DNA of 19,227 nt from Entrophospora sp. SA101 (Eukaryota > Glomeromycota > Glomeromycetes > Entrophosporales > Entrophosporaceae). Positions 9,503 through 19,227 of the stretch are shown here, piece after piece. The stretch covers positions 9,162 through 28,388 of the forward strand of contig CAUDNR010000604.1 of the NCBI GenBank assembly GCA_958430865.1. Direction: 5' to 3'. How positions within the stretch are numbered: position 1 is the first letter of the stretch; every line of letters begins with the position of its first letter. The notes beneath the pieces were generated by a model, which did no database searches, was not told the DNA's origin, and saw only the letters and a list, made by a program, of their open reading frames with translations. A program made the translations under genes and the position numbers.

Positions 9503-12500
9503 TTAAAAATATAGATTATTTTCATCAATTTTTAATATTTCATCATTATTACCGTTATACGGTTCAGATACAGTTATTACTGATTCCTCTTCTGTTTCGT
9601 CCTCTTCAAAACTTGAATTTTCTGATATTTTAAATTTATTGGGATTTAATGCTATTATAGCTTCAATATTTTGCAAATCTATTGCAATGTCAACTGGTAG
9701 CTAATTATATATGAATATATGATGTTAGAAAAATATTAGAAGACAAAATAAATAAAGAATAGTTTTTAATTACCTTTCCATCTTTATCCTTCAAATTGAT
9801 ATTAGCGTTTCTTTTTAAAAGAGTTGAAATTCTTTTAATGCTATTGCTACCACCACCACTACTATTAGTGCCATCGTTATTACTACTATTATTACTATTA
9901 TTACCATCCTTATTATTTATTGTTGCTGCTGCATAATGAAGTATGCTTCGACCATCCTTATCAACAGAATTTATATCAACTTGCCATAAAAATAAAAATT
10001 CCAATGCTAATTCATCATTTCTTTGAATAGCCTGATGTAATGATGTTGTGGAATTTTTTTCTTGATTTTTCCAATCAACATCAGCGCCAAGTGCTAGATA
10101 TCTTAAGGCTTCATATAGATTTGTTTGATTCATAGCATTCCAAAATTCCTAATGATATTATTATAGTTGGACAGTTAGTGTGTGCAAGTAAATAAAATAA
10201 AATTTGTTATTAGATATTCTAATATCGGGGACTTTTCAATAGAAACAGAAAGAGCTCCGAAAAAAGCAATTTTGTGTTAGTGTGATTTCATTCCTATACA
10301 TGTAACCCTTTATGTAGAACATTTTTGGCTTAGAAATTATACCCATTTTGCATAATGGTATTTTAAAATTTTTAAAAACAATAACAAATTCAGAGTTTCC
10401 CCATGTTTCTATTGAAAAGCCTGCGGATTATAATATATATTACCATGTTGATAATTTCTAAAGAATTGGAACTTTCATCATCTTTTCGAGCTACAAATTC
10501 TTTTTTTACATATTTATCAGTAATAAATTTATCCCTATATTATTAATTAATATTAAATTTATTATATTGTAATAGTATATGAATATTGAATTCTTCAAAT
10601 AATTAAATAATATAAAAACCTTTTCCATGATGGATCTGTAATTATTTTATTTTTATAATCCTCGTCAAGTTTGGCTTCAAATATTTCATTTATTTTGGAA
10701 TTCCCTAATTTTAGCATTATATCTATTGATTCTTGTTCCCACTTGTCCAACATTAATGATCTAACCTTACTAATATGAACGCCTAAACTACGATGAACTC
10801 CGGAACATTCAATACACAATAGAATACCATAATTCGTACTTGCCCATTGCGGATCTATTTAATTTATTTTATGGTTAATAATATATGAATATTAATAATA
10901 ATATTAATAATAATAGCAATTATTAATTATAATTTAATTATAATTGTTCTTACCGCTAGTTCTACAATCTGCACATTTTGAATTTCCAGCAATTTCTTTA
11001 ATTTTATTGATAAAATTATATTTTAATTGTAATTCTTCCTTAGTAAGGCCACTTTCTCTAAACTCAAAATCATCAACAATGTCATATTGAAGCAATTCCT
11101 AATTAAAATTAAAATAAAATTGAGAAATATAACTTGAAATGATTGGCAACAAATTTATTATAATTTGTACTATTTACTTGAGAAATATTGCTGTCGACTT
11201 TTTGAGATGATGTTGAAACATTATCTGAATATAATGCCATTGTAGCTGCTGCATTTAAACAATTGATCCAATCTTCCATGTCTTCTTGATTTTCAGCTTG
11301 TAAAATATAAGTTCTTTAAAAAAGTATTAATTTTATCATATTATATATATAAAATAAAAAAAAAATAAATTAATAAATATAAATACTTTATTTATATATA
11401 CAAACCATATTTTAAACATAAATTATTAAATCTAGTCAATAATTAGTAATTTTAAAACCTCGTTGGTGATATTATCACAAAACAAAATCTTTTGTCAATA
11501 TTGTCAATTGGTTTCACATGGCAAACTCTAAGCTTTATAACACCAGAAATTTCGTTGTTTGGAATCTTGTGATATATTAACATTTAGTTAGAAATAACAA
11601 ATAAATAAATATTTTTTTTTTTAGAAAAAATAAATGAATATTATACTTTAATATTCCTGTTACGATAATATAGTAATTCTCCTGAAATAGTAAAATATTT
11701 ACGAGACCATGATTGCATAACTCTTTTATCAATCTTCATAAACAGATATCCAGATTTATTGCTACAATTATTATAGTCATTATGATTATCGTCATTGTTG
11801 CTATTGTCATTTATAGATTCCTGATTTAAATTAGATTTATCATCATCAACATTCACTTTTCTAATTGATTTTTTAAAAGAATTTAATGGATTGTAAGTAT
11901 CTTTTGCCATCTAATGAATTTTATTAATAATATTATTAATAAAATTAATGATTTATTTTTATTAGAAAATATTTATAAATTATAATAATTATTAACATTT
12001 ATTTACCTCCAATATTGATTGTTTGATTTTATCAGAAGTCTTTAAATCACTATCATATTTCGACCTTGTCTAATAATAAGACAATAGTATTAAATATCAA
12101 ATATTAGGATAAATGTATTACTGATACTTTTGAAATCCAAATGTATATAACTAATTCTTTAAAATATTAACCTCATGAAGTAATTCTGTAATAGAGAATA
12201 AAATATTATTATAAATATTATTATATAACATTAATAATTATTTATTTTATGAAACATAACTTGTCACATTTTTCATGCCAGGCTCAAGATCCTTCATAGT
12301 TTCATAACATTGATGATAAAAAGATTTTCCACTAAACATTAATGCTAATATCTGATAAAAAAAAAAGTAACATGGTTCAACTATTATTATTACTATGATT
12401 ATTATATGCATCATTAAAAAATTATATTTTTGCCCAATATTTATTATATTAGTTGAATAATTGACAACACTTTACATATTCCATGAATTCAAATTGCTTC

Positions 12501-13456
12501 TTTGCTTCTAATTGATTTAATTTCAACACATAATCAATATATCTAAGATGTAATTCTTTTCTGGTTTTTGAAACTTCAACTGAAGCCTTAATAAAATTAA
12601 TTATTGATTAATGATTAACGAATTGATTAAATGACAAAAAAAGGAATATATTCCTGCATTCAAAACCAAAATTTAAATAAATACTTCATATATTTTCGTA
12701 CTAGAAGGAGTTTTATTCATATAATTATGAAGTGCAATATCGGCTTCATTACTCGCTTTCTCAAATTTCTTTTTCATCGCCTAATACAATAAGATCATAT
12801 CATTAAAAAAAATTTTTTTTTCTCAAGAAGGGATATATACATTCTAAGAGTGTGTGTATATATATCTAACCTTTAATGGTGATATTTCATTCTTTTTAAA
12901 AGATTCAAGTGATTCAATAAACATCGAGTTTACACTTGAATTCTTTATTTAAATTTAACAATATTATTAATAAAATACTTGACTAAAAAAGTGAGAGAAA
13001 ACAAAAACAGATTTACATACAAGTATTCCGCGACTCTTCTCAATTTCTTGTAATGATGTTGAATACTTTATAAGAAAAGATTCTAATATAGTCAAATATT
13101 ATTTTAATATCATTAATTAGAAATAGAAAAGACAAGGAAACTACTAAATTTTTTTACTTATTATTGATTCGGGCTGTTGTATTGCGAAATTTTTAAGTTC
13201 TTCAGCAAATTGAAATTGTTTTCTGGTATACTCTAAACATTTAATTAAATATAGTGGTTAATGATTGATTGATTGAATTCGTTAATTTAACAAAAACTGA
13301 AATACCTGAAGCAATTTCTACGCTAGATCTTGCCAATTTGACAAGATTCTCTATACAAGTTTCTAAACCGAACAAGGAATTTTCACAACTAAACAGTTCC
13401 TTACGAAACTCTGGAGGATCTTCTTGACATAAATAAAGATTTAATGGCGAGTTCAT
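9503..13456 (-). CDS. BAR / PH / ArfGAP / ankyrin protein, ACAP-like centaurin
   Basis: Hand-spliced in 17 exons (13456-13306, 13232-13158, 13082-13021, 12942-12871, 12780-12685, 12586-12476, 12351-12261, 12185-12172, 12069-12007, 11910-11647, 11565-11459, 11313-11178, 11098-10954, 10854-10620, 10534-10444, 10148-9774, 9700-9503), all GT-AG, giving an unbroken 761 aa. Exon 8 is only 14 nt. The protein should sense curved membrane and switch off Arf GTPases in endosome or Golgi traffic. BAR helices fill residues 1-240. PH covers about 297-400 ([12 protein letters not shown], then [20 protein letters not shown]). ArfGAP covers about 415-545, with the zinc finger complete: Cys456, Cys459, Cys476 and Cys479 in the CX2CX16CX2C spacing, then catalytic Arg484 in [11 protein letters not shown]. 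Ankyrin repeats follow from about 572 ([33 protein letters not shown]), with a Gly/Asn/Ser insertion. The C terminus is acidic. Intron 15 (10443-10149) carries a foldback element. Start ATG 13456 begins a BAR-like helix directly. Confidence 0.93.
10226..10426. mobile_element. Foldback / MITE-like element in intron 15 of the ArfGAP gene
   Basis: Perfect 16-bp arms CTTTTCAATAGAAACA (10232-10247) and TGTTTCTATTGAAAAG (10404-10419) face each other, with imperfect pairing continuing outward for about six bases. The unit is about 0.2 kb and has no coding. It sits wholly inside an intron of 295 nt, where the other introns of this gene are 73-145 nt, so the insertion accounts for the extra length. 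Flanks are AT-rich (AATAT-type on both sides), so no clean target duplication can be called. Superfamily unknown. Confidence 0.65.
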
Positions 13457-13579
13457 AATTTAAATATTAAATATATTGAATCCTTGAAAGTGTATAAAAT
13501 TCGACTGTGCCATATATATACAACAATCTCCATATGATTTCCATGTTTGGTTAGCTCCGCCAGGATTGACGTGATTTTT

Positions 13580-13925
13580 CTGGTTCACAAAGTCATGTGC
13601 TTTACAACAAAAAAACATATAATTTACTTGCTACACATTCATGACACTTGGCGCCGTCATTCTGGCTAACCAGTCATGGCGTAGAAGTAGATTGGCGTTT
13701 TTTGTTGTTGTAAATACACCATAACATTGTCCTTCTGGTTCACTAGCAAAGGTCATGTGCTTTACAACAAAAAAAAACCATACAATTTACATACTACATA
13801 TTCATGGCATTTAGCACAGCCCCTTTGGCTCACTAGTCATGGTGTAGAAGTAGACTAGCGTTTTTTGGTTGTTATAAATACACATCCAACATCGCCCTTT
13901 TGGTTCACTAGCAAAGTCATGCGCA
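13580..13925. repeat. Tandem repeat, about 160-164 bp period, with an 80-bp sub-pattern
   Basis: The motif TCATGTGCTTTACAACAA occurs at 13593 and 13753, and a truncated TCATGCGC copy starts at 13917, giving spacings of 160 and 164 bp. Most of each unit aligns with the next (for example GTAGAAGTAGA then TTTTTTG, and TGGTTCACTAGCAAAG at the unit end). Half-way through each unit a related TGGCTNACNAGTCATGG motif suggests an older 80-bp duplication. It begins about 120 bp upstream of the ArfGAP start codon, so it lies in or near that gene's promoter. It contains no credible ORF. Confidence 0.8.
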
Positions 13926-14159
13926 ACAACTTAAAAAAACGTGTGCGTGTGTGGTGACAATGATGCTCTTGGAGCGAATAAGGAACCTTGATATGATGAT
14001 GATGATAACATTCTTGGTGTGCATTTTTATGCGTATCTAATGATGACAATGACAACGACAATGATGGTAGTTGCGTAATTGGCTAAAGAATTTGTTTTAA
14101 TGCATCATTAGGTAAATTAAAAAAAATTTTAATAATTACAATGGTATTGATTATTTCAT

Positions 14160-14475
14160 TATTATTATTAGTATATAGTAATAATATTAGATCATCATTA
14201 CTATTGTTGTTGTTGTTGATATTGTCATTTGCTGCTTTTAGTTGCTGACGAAAGTCGCTTTAATATTTGAATGTTAAAAGATTTTTTTTTGAAAGAAAAA
14301 AATTTAATATCTAGTTATAACAAAAAATCGTTTTACAATTTGCTTATTATTTATTATTATTATTAGTATTTGTTGTTGTTGTTGTTGTTGTTGTCATTGA
14401 TGTTGTTAGTTATTGTCGTCATTGATGTTAGTTGGTTAAAGACACTTTAATTGAATTTTTTTGAAAATAATTTTA
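14160..14475. repeat. Diverged direct duplication with (GTT)n and (ATT)n tracts
   Basis: Two blocks of about 130-150 bp (roughly 14160-14310 and 14345-14475) share the same order: ATT repeats, AGTAT, a GTT run, a GTCATT segment, a GTTAGTTG-like stretch, then CTTTAAT and a T-rich end with GAAAA. The GTT run is longest at about 14370-14394. The order matches better than simple-repeat chance would give, so I infer an old segmental duplication. Confidence 0.5.
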
Positions 14476-14629
14476 TTCAACGCATAATAACAACAAAGGT
14501 ATTTAATTGGAAACAAAGATTATTAATTATACAATAAAACATATTTTTTGATCTTGGAAAAAACGTAAAATCATTATATTTGATAATTGGTAGCATTTAT
14601 GCATTGTCAACTTATTGATAAATCTTAAT

Positions 14630-14815
14630 TTCTTTTCACCAGGATAATAACGTCATTATGTAAGGTATCAAAACTTATATTTTATGAGGTTTTCCTCCAC
14701 CAGAACAATAATATACATCATCATTTGGAAAAATTAAACTTACATTCCGTGGGGTTTTCCTTCATCAGAATAATAACGTATATCGTGTAAGGAATTTGAT
14801 ACGTTTCCGAATGTA
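14630..14815. repeat. Degenerate tandem repeat, 61-65 bp period, about three copies
   Basis: The pattern TTTTCNNCACCAGNANAATAA recurs with starts near 14637, 14698 and 14763. Each copy is followed by an ACTTA(C/T)ATT segment and a GAGGTTTTCC or GGGGTTTTCC segment. Copies differ at many positions, so the array is old. No function is evident. Confidence 0.6.
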
Positions 14816-16087
14816 TTTTAAAATTTGATAACTTTCAAAACTTACATTGGGTACGTTCGCTCCGTATTTAAAATTTACTCTTTACATATATTGTAATAGT
14901 AAATAAATTCTCACGTAGGCTTGAGAGAGGCACATTGGTTTATTTTGTAGTCAAAAAAAAGCTCAAGGTGGAAAACCCACCGGGTGTTTTTTTTCAGATT
15001 TCCCTCATTCAAACAATTATTATTGATGACAATGATAATGACAGAACTATTCGTAATGTATGTAAATAATTTGGTGGTTGTATTCATCGTGATGTCCAAC
15101 TTAAATGATATATAATAATAATAATCGTGTTGGATATGTAAAAACTATTTATTATCACCAGCATAAAAGTATATATTAATATCAGTATTGATTCTTTTCT
15201 TCCAATGGTTTATTGATTATTTAAGTGAATCGGTTAATTAGATATTGGAAGTAGCTTTAAAAGAACATTATTTGGAAATCCTATGGTTTAATTTAGAAAA
15301 GGTACTATACTACTAAGAAAATGAAATATAAGATATAATAATAGTCAACTATAGTTGTTTGCCATAATTGTTTTGGAGAAAAGTAATTGGAAATAATTAC
15401 GGATTCTCAAGTTTCTTTGTATGAAAGAGCACAATATAACTACATTAATACATTAATATGCCATTTGACTTTAAAGAGTTCAAACAGAAATAACTATTAA
15501 AGTTAATTATTATATTATTATTATGGCAACTATGAAAAACTAATTACGGCATATGGCGACGATCGCAATTTTTACAAAGAAATTTGACGGATTTCAATGC
15601 TGCAATGAAAGATTCCGACTATTGATTCGTTGGTTTCTTAGGAGGTTTGCCTTTTTTTCGTTGCTTCTTTGTCTTCATAATTAATGCATGAATTTTAGAA
15701 CAACCAATCTCGTCCAACTTTTTTCTTGCGGTAAGAAAATAGGAAAAGTTATTTTAATTATTTGCACCCTCTCTAATTTACCAACTATGAAATCTCTTAC
15801 GTTTCCATTAATTTTATTAATATAATTATTTTCTTATTAATATCATAACATACACACACAAGATGACCAATTTGTCATGGTAGGCTCCAACTTCCCCCAA
15901 TGATTGTCTTTTTAAGACATATACAAACCTCTTACTTGCAAATAACGTTATCTATTTCTTAAGGGAAAGATGTTTTGAATCTGAACAATTCAAATTCTGC
16001 ATCTATCATACCATTTTTTTAAAAAAAATTCTTTCTAAGAAACAAATGATAGCGAGGGAAAAAAATATCTTGTACATACATGTATGC

Positions 16088-16111
16088 ATATATATATATA
16101 TATATATATAT
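16088..16111. repeat. (AT)12 microsatellite
   Basis: Twelve consecutive AT units follow a TACATACATGTATGCAT segment. It is about 520 bp upstream of the kinase relic. Such tracts vary in length between isolates. Confidence 0.95.
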
Positions 16112-16628
16112 TAAAATCAGATTTTTAAAGAAAATTATCATTTACATTACACTATTAATAATAATAATTTCATTGTCACAAACTTACAAATGAAAAATGA
16201 AATAAAATCTGACATGTTACTATTATATTAATATACATGTCAAAAAAACAGACAAAATTCAAATTCTATATCTCCCTAATTGTGTATGAGAATAGTTTAT
16301 AACCTATTACTATATTTTGCCTATTATTTAAAATAACTAAAAAATTGAAATAAATACAATTGGATTGAGTTTAATTGCTTTCAAATTTTTTTTTAATGGA
16401 GCGTGAAGTTTTATTGAATTAGCTTCTTTAATGTAAACATTAAATTAAATTAAATTATTATTATGCATTCCTTTTTCGAAAATCACCTTTTTTTAAACAG
16501 AAGTAACGATTATTTCTCACTGATATATTTTTTATAATAATATTTATATTGAAAAAAAATCATATTTTAAAAACTTTGGGTATAGATATTAATATTAATA
16601 AATCTAGGAACGGTACCTGAAAGTTTAT

Positions 16629-17895
16629 AACATCAGACAGAAGAGAATTAGCATGGAAAATTTATACTGAATGCTTCTTCAGCTACTTTTGACAGTGAAA
16701 ATCTAAAAAGTTATTTTTAAAATCAGTCAAAGAAATCAAAGAACTTTTAAAAAATAAAAAAAGAATATTCTAGAGAAAAGTTTATTTATATTTTTGAATT
16801 AGAGAATGCAATTTATATAAATTGGAACCAAGAGAATGATACCCTGTGTGAAGTGTGTATTGATCTACACTTTTCACTACTTGGACATCTGAAAATAGAT
16901 AGTTGATGGTTTTATTTAAGAATTTCAACAGCTTTCATCTCTTCCAAACAAAACTATAGGATGAGTGCCTTATGAGCAATTTTTTGATATACAGAAGGTA
17001 CATTGCTGGGTGGACAAGAGGAAATATATATGATTAAATAATTCAAGTCCAATAAAATCTTTTTTTAAGATCCTTTTTATTTAAACCATTTATTTTAGTT
17101 AAATTAATTGATTTGATTTATGTAATTAATCACAAGCATTGAATTAGGGAATTTAAAAGATTATTTACAAAAAAAATCATTCAAATGTTAAAAGATAAAG
17201 TCAATATTTTTTACCTATTTATGTGATGTATTAAATTCTATACATGAAAAAGATTTAATCCATTGTGATTTACACAGTTATAATTAATGAAAGTGGTGTT
17301 AGTTTTATTACAGATTTAGGATTATGTGGACCAGTTGATCAAATAAAATCTATGGAATTGTATAACATATTGCAACAGAACCATTTAGAGGACATAAGAA
17401 CATAAAAGAATCAGATATTTATAGTTAATGTGGGAAAAAATTTGCAGAAAGCTCATAATCATTGCTTATACTTGGAGGCTTACAACACAAATATTACCGT
17501 TATTCACAAATGATGCAAAAGTGTTGGGATGTGGATCTAGCCAAAAGACCAACTATTGGAGAGCTTGAGGTATTTGCCAATAATAAATTTCGTAATATTT
17601 AATATTGGTGGCAGTAGCAGCAGTAGTAGTAATGATAATAATAATAATAGTAATTCACAACAAATCAGGGTTGGCAAATGTGTTATCCATTGTTGATCCA
17701 TTGGGTCCATTATAATTATATTTAGTGTTTTATTAATGCCAATGGACCAGTCAATTTGCCAACCCTGCAACAAATTCACAAGTCACACCATCAGCATATC
17801 ATACAAGTAGAATATTAAATGACGAATTTGCTAAATTGAATTTAAGTAATGATAGCTTATTAAATTATGAAATAATTAATTTAAATATGATTTAG
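16629..17895 (+). pseudogene. Decayed protein kinase gene (tandem copy 1)
   Basis: It aligns by eye with the copy starting at 18410 and is shattered. Legible segments are KSYF (about 16706), a cysteine-ribbon remnant at about 16855, TWTSENR near 16880, LNSIHEKDLIHCDLHS at about 17232-17279 (catalytic loop HCDLH), FITDLGLCGPVDQIKS at about 17310-17350 (DLG in place of DFG), and QKCWDVDLAKRPTIGELEVFANN at about 17516-17580 (kinase C-lobe end). Compared with copy 2, deletions removed most of the zinc-ribbon (about 16840), the glycine-rich loop (about 17000), the VVLK lysine region (about 17035) and about 107 nt of the exon after the intron (about 17146). A Ser/Asn-rich tail follows, broken by a 102-bp MITE, and then a tail reading VTPSAYHTSRILNDEFAKL to a TAG at 17893-17895. 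It is catalytically dead. Confidence 0.85.
17666..17767. mobile_element. hAT-type MITE, 102 bp, with 8-bp target-site duplication
   Basis: The ends are perfect 14-bp terminal inverted repeats, CAGGGTTGGCAAAT (17666-17679) and ATTTGCCAACCCTG (17754-17767). They are flanked by an exact 8-bp direct repeat CAACAAAT (17658-17665 and 17768-17775). An 8-bp duplication and CAGGG...CCCTG ends are the hallmark of the hAT superfamily. Inside, ATCCATTGGGTCC-like and CCAATGGACC segments pair further, so the whole unit nearly folds back. It is too short to code and must have been moved by a transposase elsewhere. It interrupts the low-complexity tail of kinase copy 1. The perfect repeats suggest a fairly recent insertion. 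Confidence 0.93.
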
Positions 17896-18409
17896 TTGAT
17901 AGGTTAGAGTCGGAGAATTGTTGATGGGTAGATAATTATTTTTTATTATCTTTTAAATTTATTTTTGTTTTTATTCAAAAATAAATTTTCCAATTCAGAG
18001 TAAATGTTAAATGTAAAATGAACAATATTACATTTCGTTTGTCATAAATTCTTCTTGAAGTTGATTGTATTGTTGTGTCCCAGGGTGATTGATTACCAAT
18101 TCATCATTTAAAGTCCGAAATCAAGGGATGAAGATGGCGAGGATGGATAATATAAAGTTTTAATTGAATTTGAAATCAAAGTATTTTAAATGAAACAATC
18201 TAAAAAACGTGTCAAAGTGTAAAAGATTTTGTTATGAAATTTGCATTCGGATTTACTTTTTTTTTTTTTATTCACTCATTTATACTGTATTAATTAAGGA
18301 AATTCCCAAGACTCCGAATGAAATTGAGAAACAATTGGGTAAATTTCGATTTGCAAGAAATACAAAAAAGAAATTTTTTTTTTAAAAATATAAATATTAA
18401 AAAGTTAAA
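17896..18409. other. Spacer between the two kinase copies
   Basis: About 0.5 kb of mostly AT-rich sequence separates the stop of copy 1 from the ATG of copy 2. A less AT-rich patch near 18075-18150 (containing GATGAAGATGGCGAGGATGG) has no start-to-stop frame worth calling. The last 100 bp before 18410 are A/T homopolymers, compatible with a promoter and leader for copy 2, but I see no specific motif. Confidence 0.5.
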
Positions 18410-19227
18410 ATGTCCTTCAAAAAGTTATTAACACCAGGCAGAGAAAATTTAGTATATAAAATTTTTAATGAAATGAATGGTATTGCTCATTCTGCTTTTC
18501 CAACTACTTCTAATTCTGAGAAAATAGAATAAGTTATTTTTTACAATTAGTCAAAGAAAACCAAAAACTATCAGAAAATGAAAAGAAATATTGTAGAGAA
18601 GAGTTTATTTATAATTTCGAATTAAAAAATGCAATTCATAAATATGGTGAACCAAGAGAATGCAATAATTGTAAAACAACAAGATACTCTGATAAATTTT
18701 GTGAAAAGTGTATTAGTCTACACTTACAGAGCCTTTTCAGTACTTGGACATCTGGCAATGAGATAATTGATGGTTTTATTCAAAAATGTCAGCAGCTTTC
18801 ATCTCTTCCAGCTATAATTATAGAATGGATACCTTATGAACAATTTTATGATGTAGAAAAACTAACAGAAGGTGGATTCAGTTCTATTTATACTGCTACA
18901 TGGACAAGAGGAACTATTTATGATTATGATGAAAATAAAAGGAGTTTAATTATTTTGGGACTCATCTTGTAGTATTAAAATCATTAAATAATTCAGGTAA
19001 TCCAGGAAAAGCTTTTTTTGATGAGGTAATTGATCTTATTTAAAATAAACCATTTATTTTAAATTAATTAATTTTATTTATATAATTGATTTCAGGCATT
19101 GAATTATTGTAAAATTAAATCAAACTCAATTGTTTCTTGTGATGGTATAACTAAATTCCCAGAAAATGGAAATTATGCAATGGTGCTTACTTATGTATTA
19201 GATGGAAATTTAAGAGATTATATACAA
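18410..19227 (+). pseudogene. Protein kinase gene, tandem copy 2, 5' part with two frameshifts, cut by the window edge
   Basis: ATG at 18410 in an AAAATG context starts MSFKKLLTPGRENLVYKIF. After 40 codons the frame meets TAA at 18530-18532. One base out, the reading continues through YFLQLVKENQKL, a zinc-ribbon with CNNC and CEKC (about 18660-18715), DGFIQKCQQLSSLP, IEWIPYEQFYDVEKL and the kinase glycine-rich loop EGGFSSIYTATW (about 18868-18903). A second frame jump near 18953-18957 (a run of four T then GGG) precedes HLVVLKSLNNS, which holds the ATP-binding lysine. A GT-AG intron spans 19026-19095 at the position of the equivalent remnant in copy 1. The next exon (ALNYCKIKS ... NLRDYIQ) runs off the edge. 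It belongs to an expanded Glomeromycotina tyrosine-kinase-like family, a recognition from memory. Two sequence errors would make it an intact gene, so pseudogene status is provisional. Confidence 0.75.

Larger units (their letters stand above)
13926..16628. other. Gene-poor, repeat-rich intergenic region
   Basis: No complete gene is visible on either strand over 2.7 kb. It contains trinucleotide (GTT)n and (ATT)n tracts, two degenerate duplications described separately, a (TA)n tract, and a lysine-rich - strand reading segment at about 15739-15619 (motif KQRKKGKPPKKP, then a stop) that I cannot assign. Scattered stops and AT-rich filler make up the rest. Confidence 0.6.

Noticed and set aside
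9430..9633. 67-codon + strand ORF
   Set aside because: It overlaps the last exon of the ArfGAP gene in antisense.
10595..10819. Short - strand ORF as a stand-alone ArfGAP protein
   Set aside because: It is one internal exon; the CX2C half of the zinc finger lies in the preceding exon (10954-11098), and the two join in frame.
13855..14061. 68-codon - strand His/Ser-rich ORF
   Set aside because: It is formed by the tandem repeat and a (GAT)n tract; there is no protein-like pattern.
17537..17779. 80-codon - strand ORF with a poly-Leu segment
   Set aside because: It is antisense to the Ser/Asn repeat tail of the kinase relic and runs through the MITE.
18530..18550. An 18-nt GT...AG segment that could be an intron over the copy 2 kinase frameshift
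   Set aside because: It is far too short for a spliceosomal intron, and copy 1 retains coding (KSYF) at this place, so a single-base shift is the better reading.

Overview
The window looks like nuclear DNA of an arbuscular mycorrhizal fungus, most likely Rhizophagus or a close Glomeromycotina relative. The grounds are very AT-rich DNA, many short GT-AG introns (47 to about 300 nt), Asn/Ser-rich protein tails, and two tandem copies of a receptor-less protein kinase family that I associate with these fungi. The taxon is an inference from these traits, not from a database match.

Layout, left to right. A short intergenic stretch with hairpins (1-441) precedes an intron-less tRNA-Leu(AAG) on the + strand (442-523). 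A complete eight-exon gene on the - strand (4269 to 768) encodes an F-BAR / DEP / RhoGAP protein of the fungal Rgd2/Rga8 type. A 1.5 kb intergenic stretch follows, with a GC-rich palindromic patch and a doubtful small ORF. Next, on the - strand (9375 to 6040), is a long relic of a nucleoporin of the Nup88/Nup82 family. Its exon order and many family motifs are still legible, but I count about 18 stops and frameshifts, including a 23-bp tandem duplication. A complete 17-exon gene, also on the - strand (13456 to 9503), encodes a BAR / PH / ArfGAP / ankyrin protein (ACAP-like centaurin) of 761 aa; one of its introns holds a foldback element of about 0.2 kb. From 13.5 to 16.6 kb there is no convincing gene, only tandem and simple repeats. 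The right end holds two + strand copies of the same kinase gene. The left copy (about 16629-17895) is decayed by internal deletions and interrupted by a 102-bp hAT-type MITE with a perfect 8-bp target-site duplication. The right copy (18410 to the window edge) is better preserved but has two frameshifts.

The two intact protein genes are both membrane-curvature (BAR-superfamily) regulators of small GTPases, one for Rho/Cdc42 and one for Arf. They would act at the plasma membrane and endomembranes; I see no evidence that they are co-regulated beyond sharing orientation. All exon structures were spliced by hand from splice consensus, reading-frame continuity and domain logic, and need transcript support. 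No new defence or CRISPR-like system is visible. The most notable items are the nucleoporin relic between two intact genes, the hAT MITE in the kinase relic, the apparent absence of an arginine finger in the RhoGAP domain, and the micro-exons.
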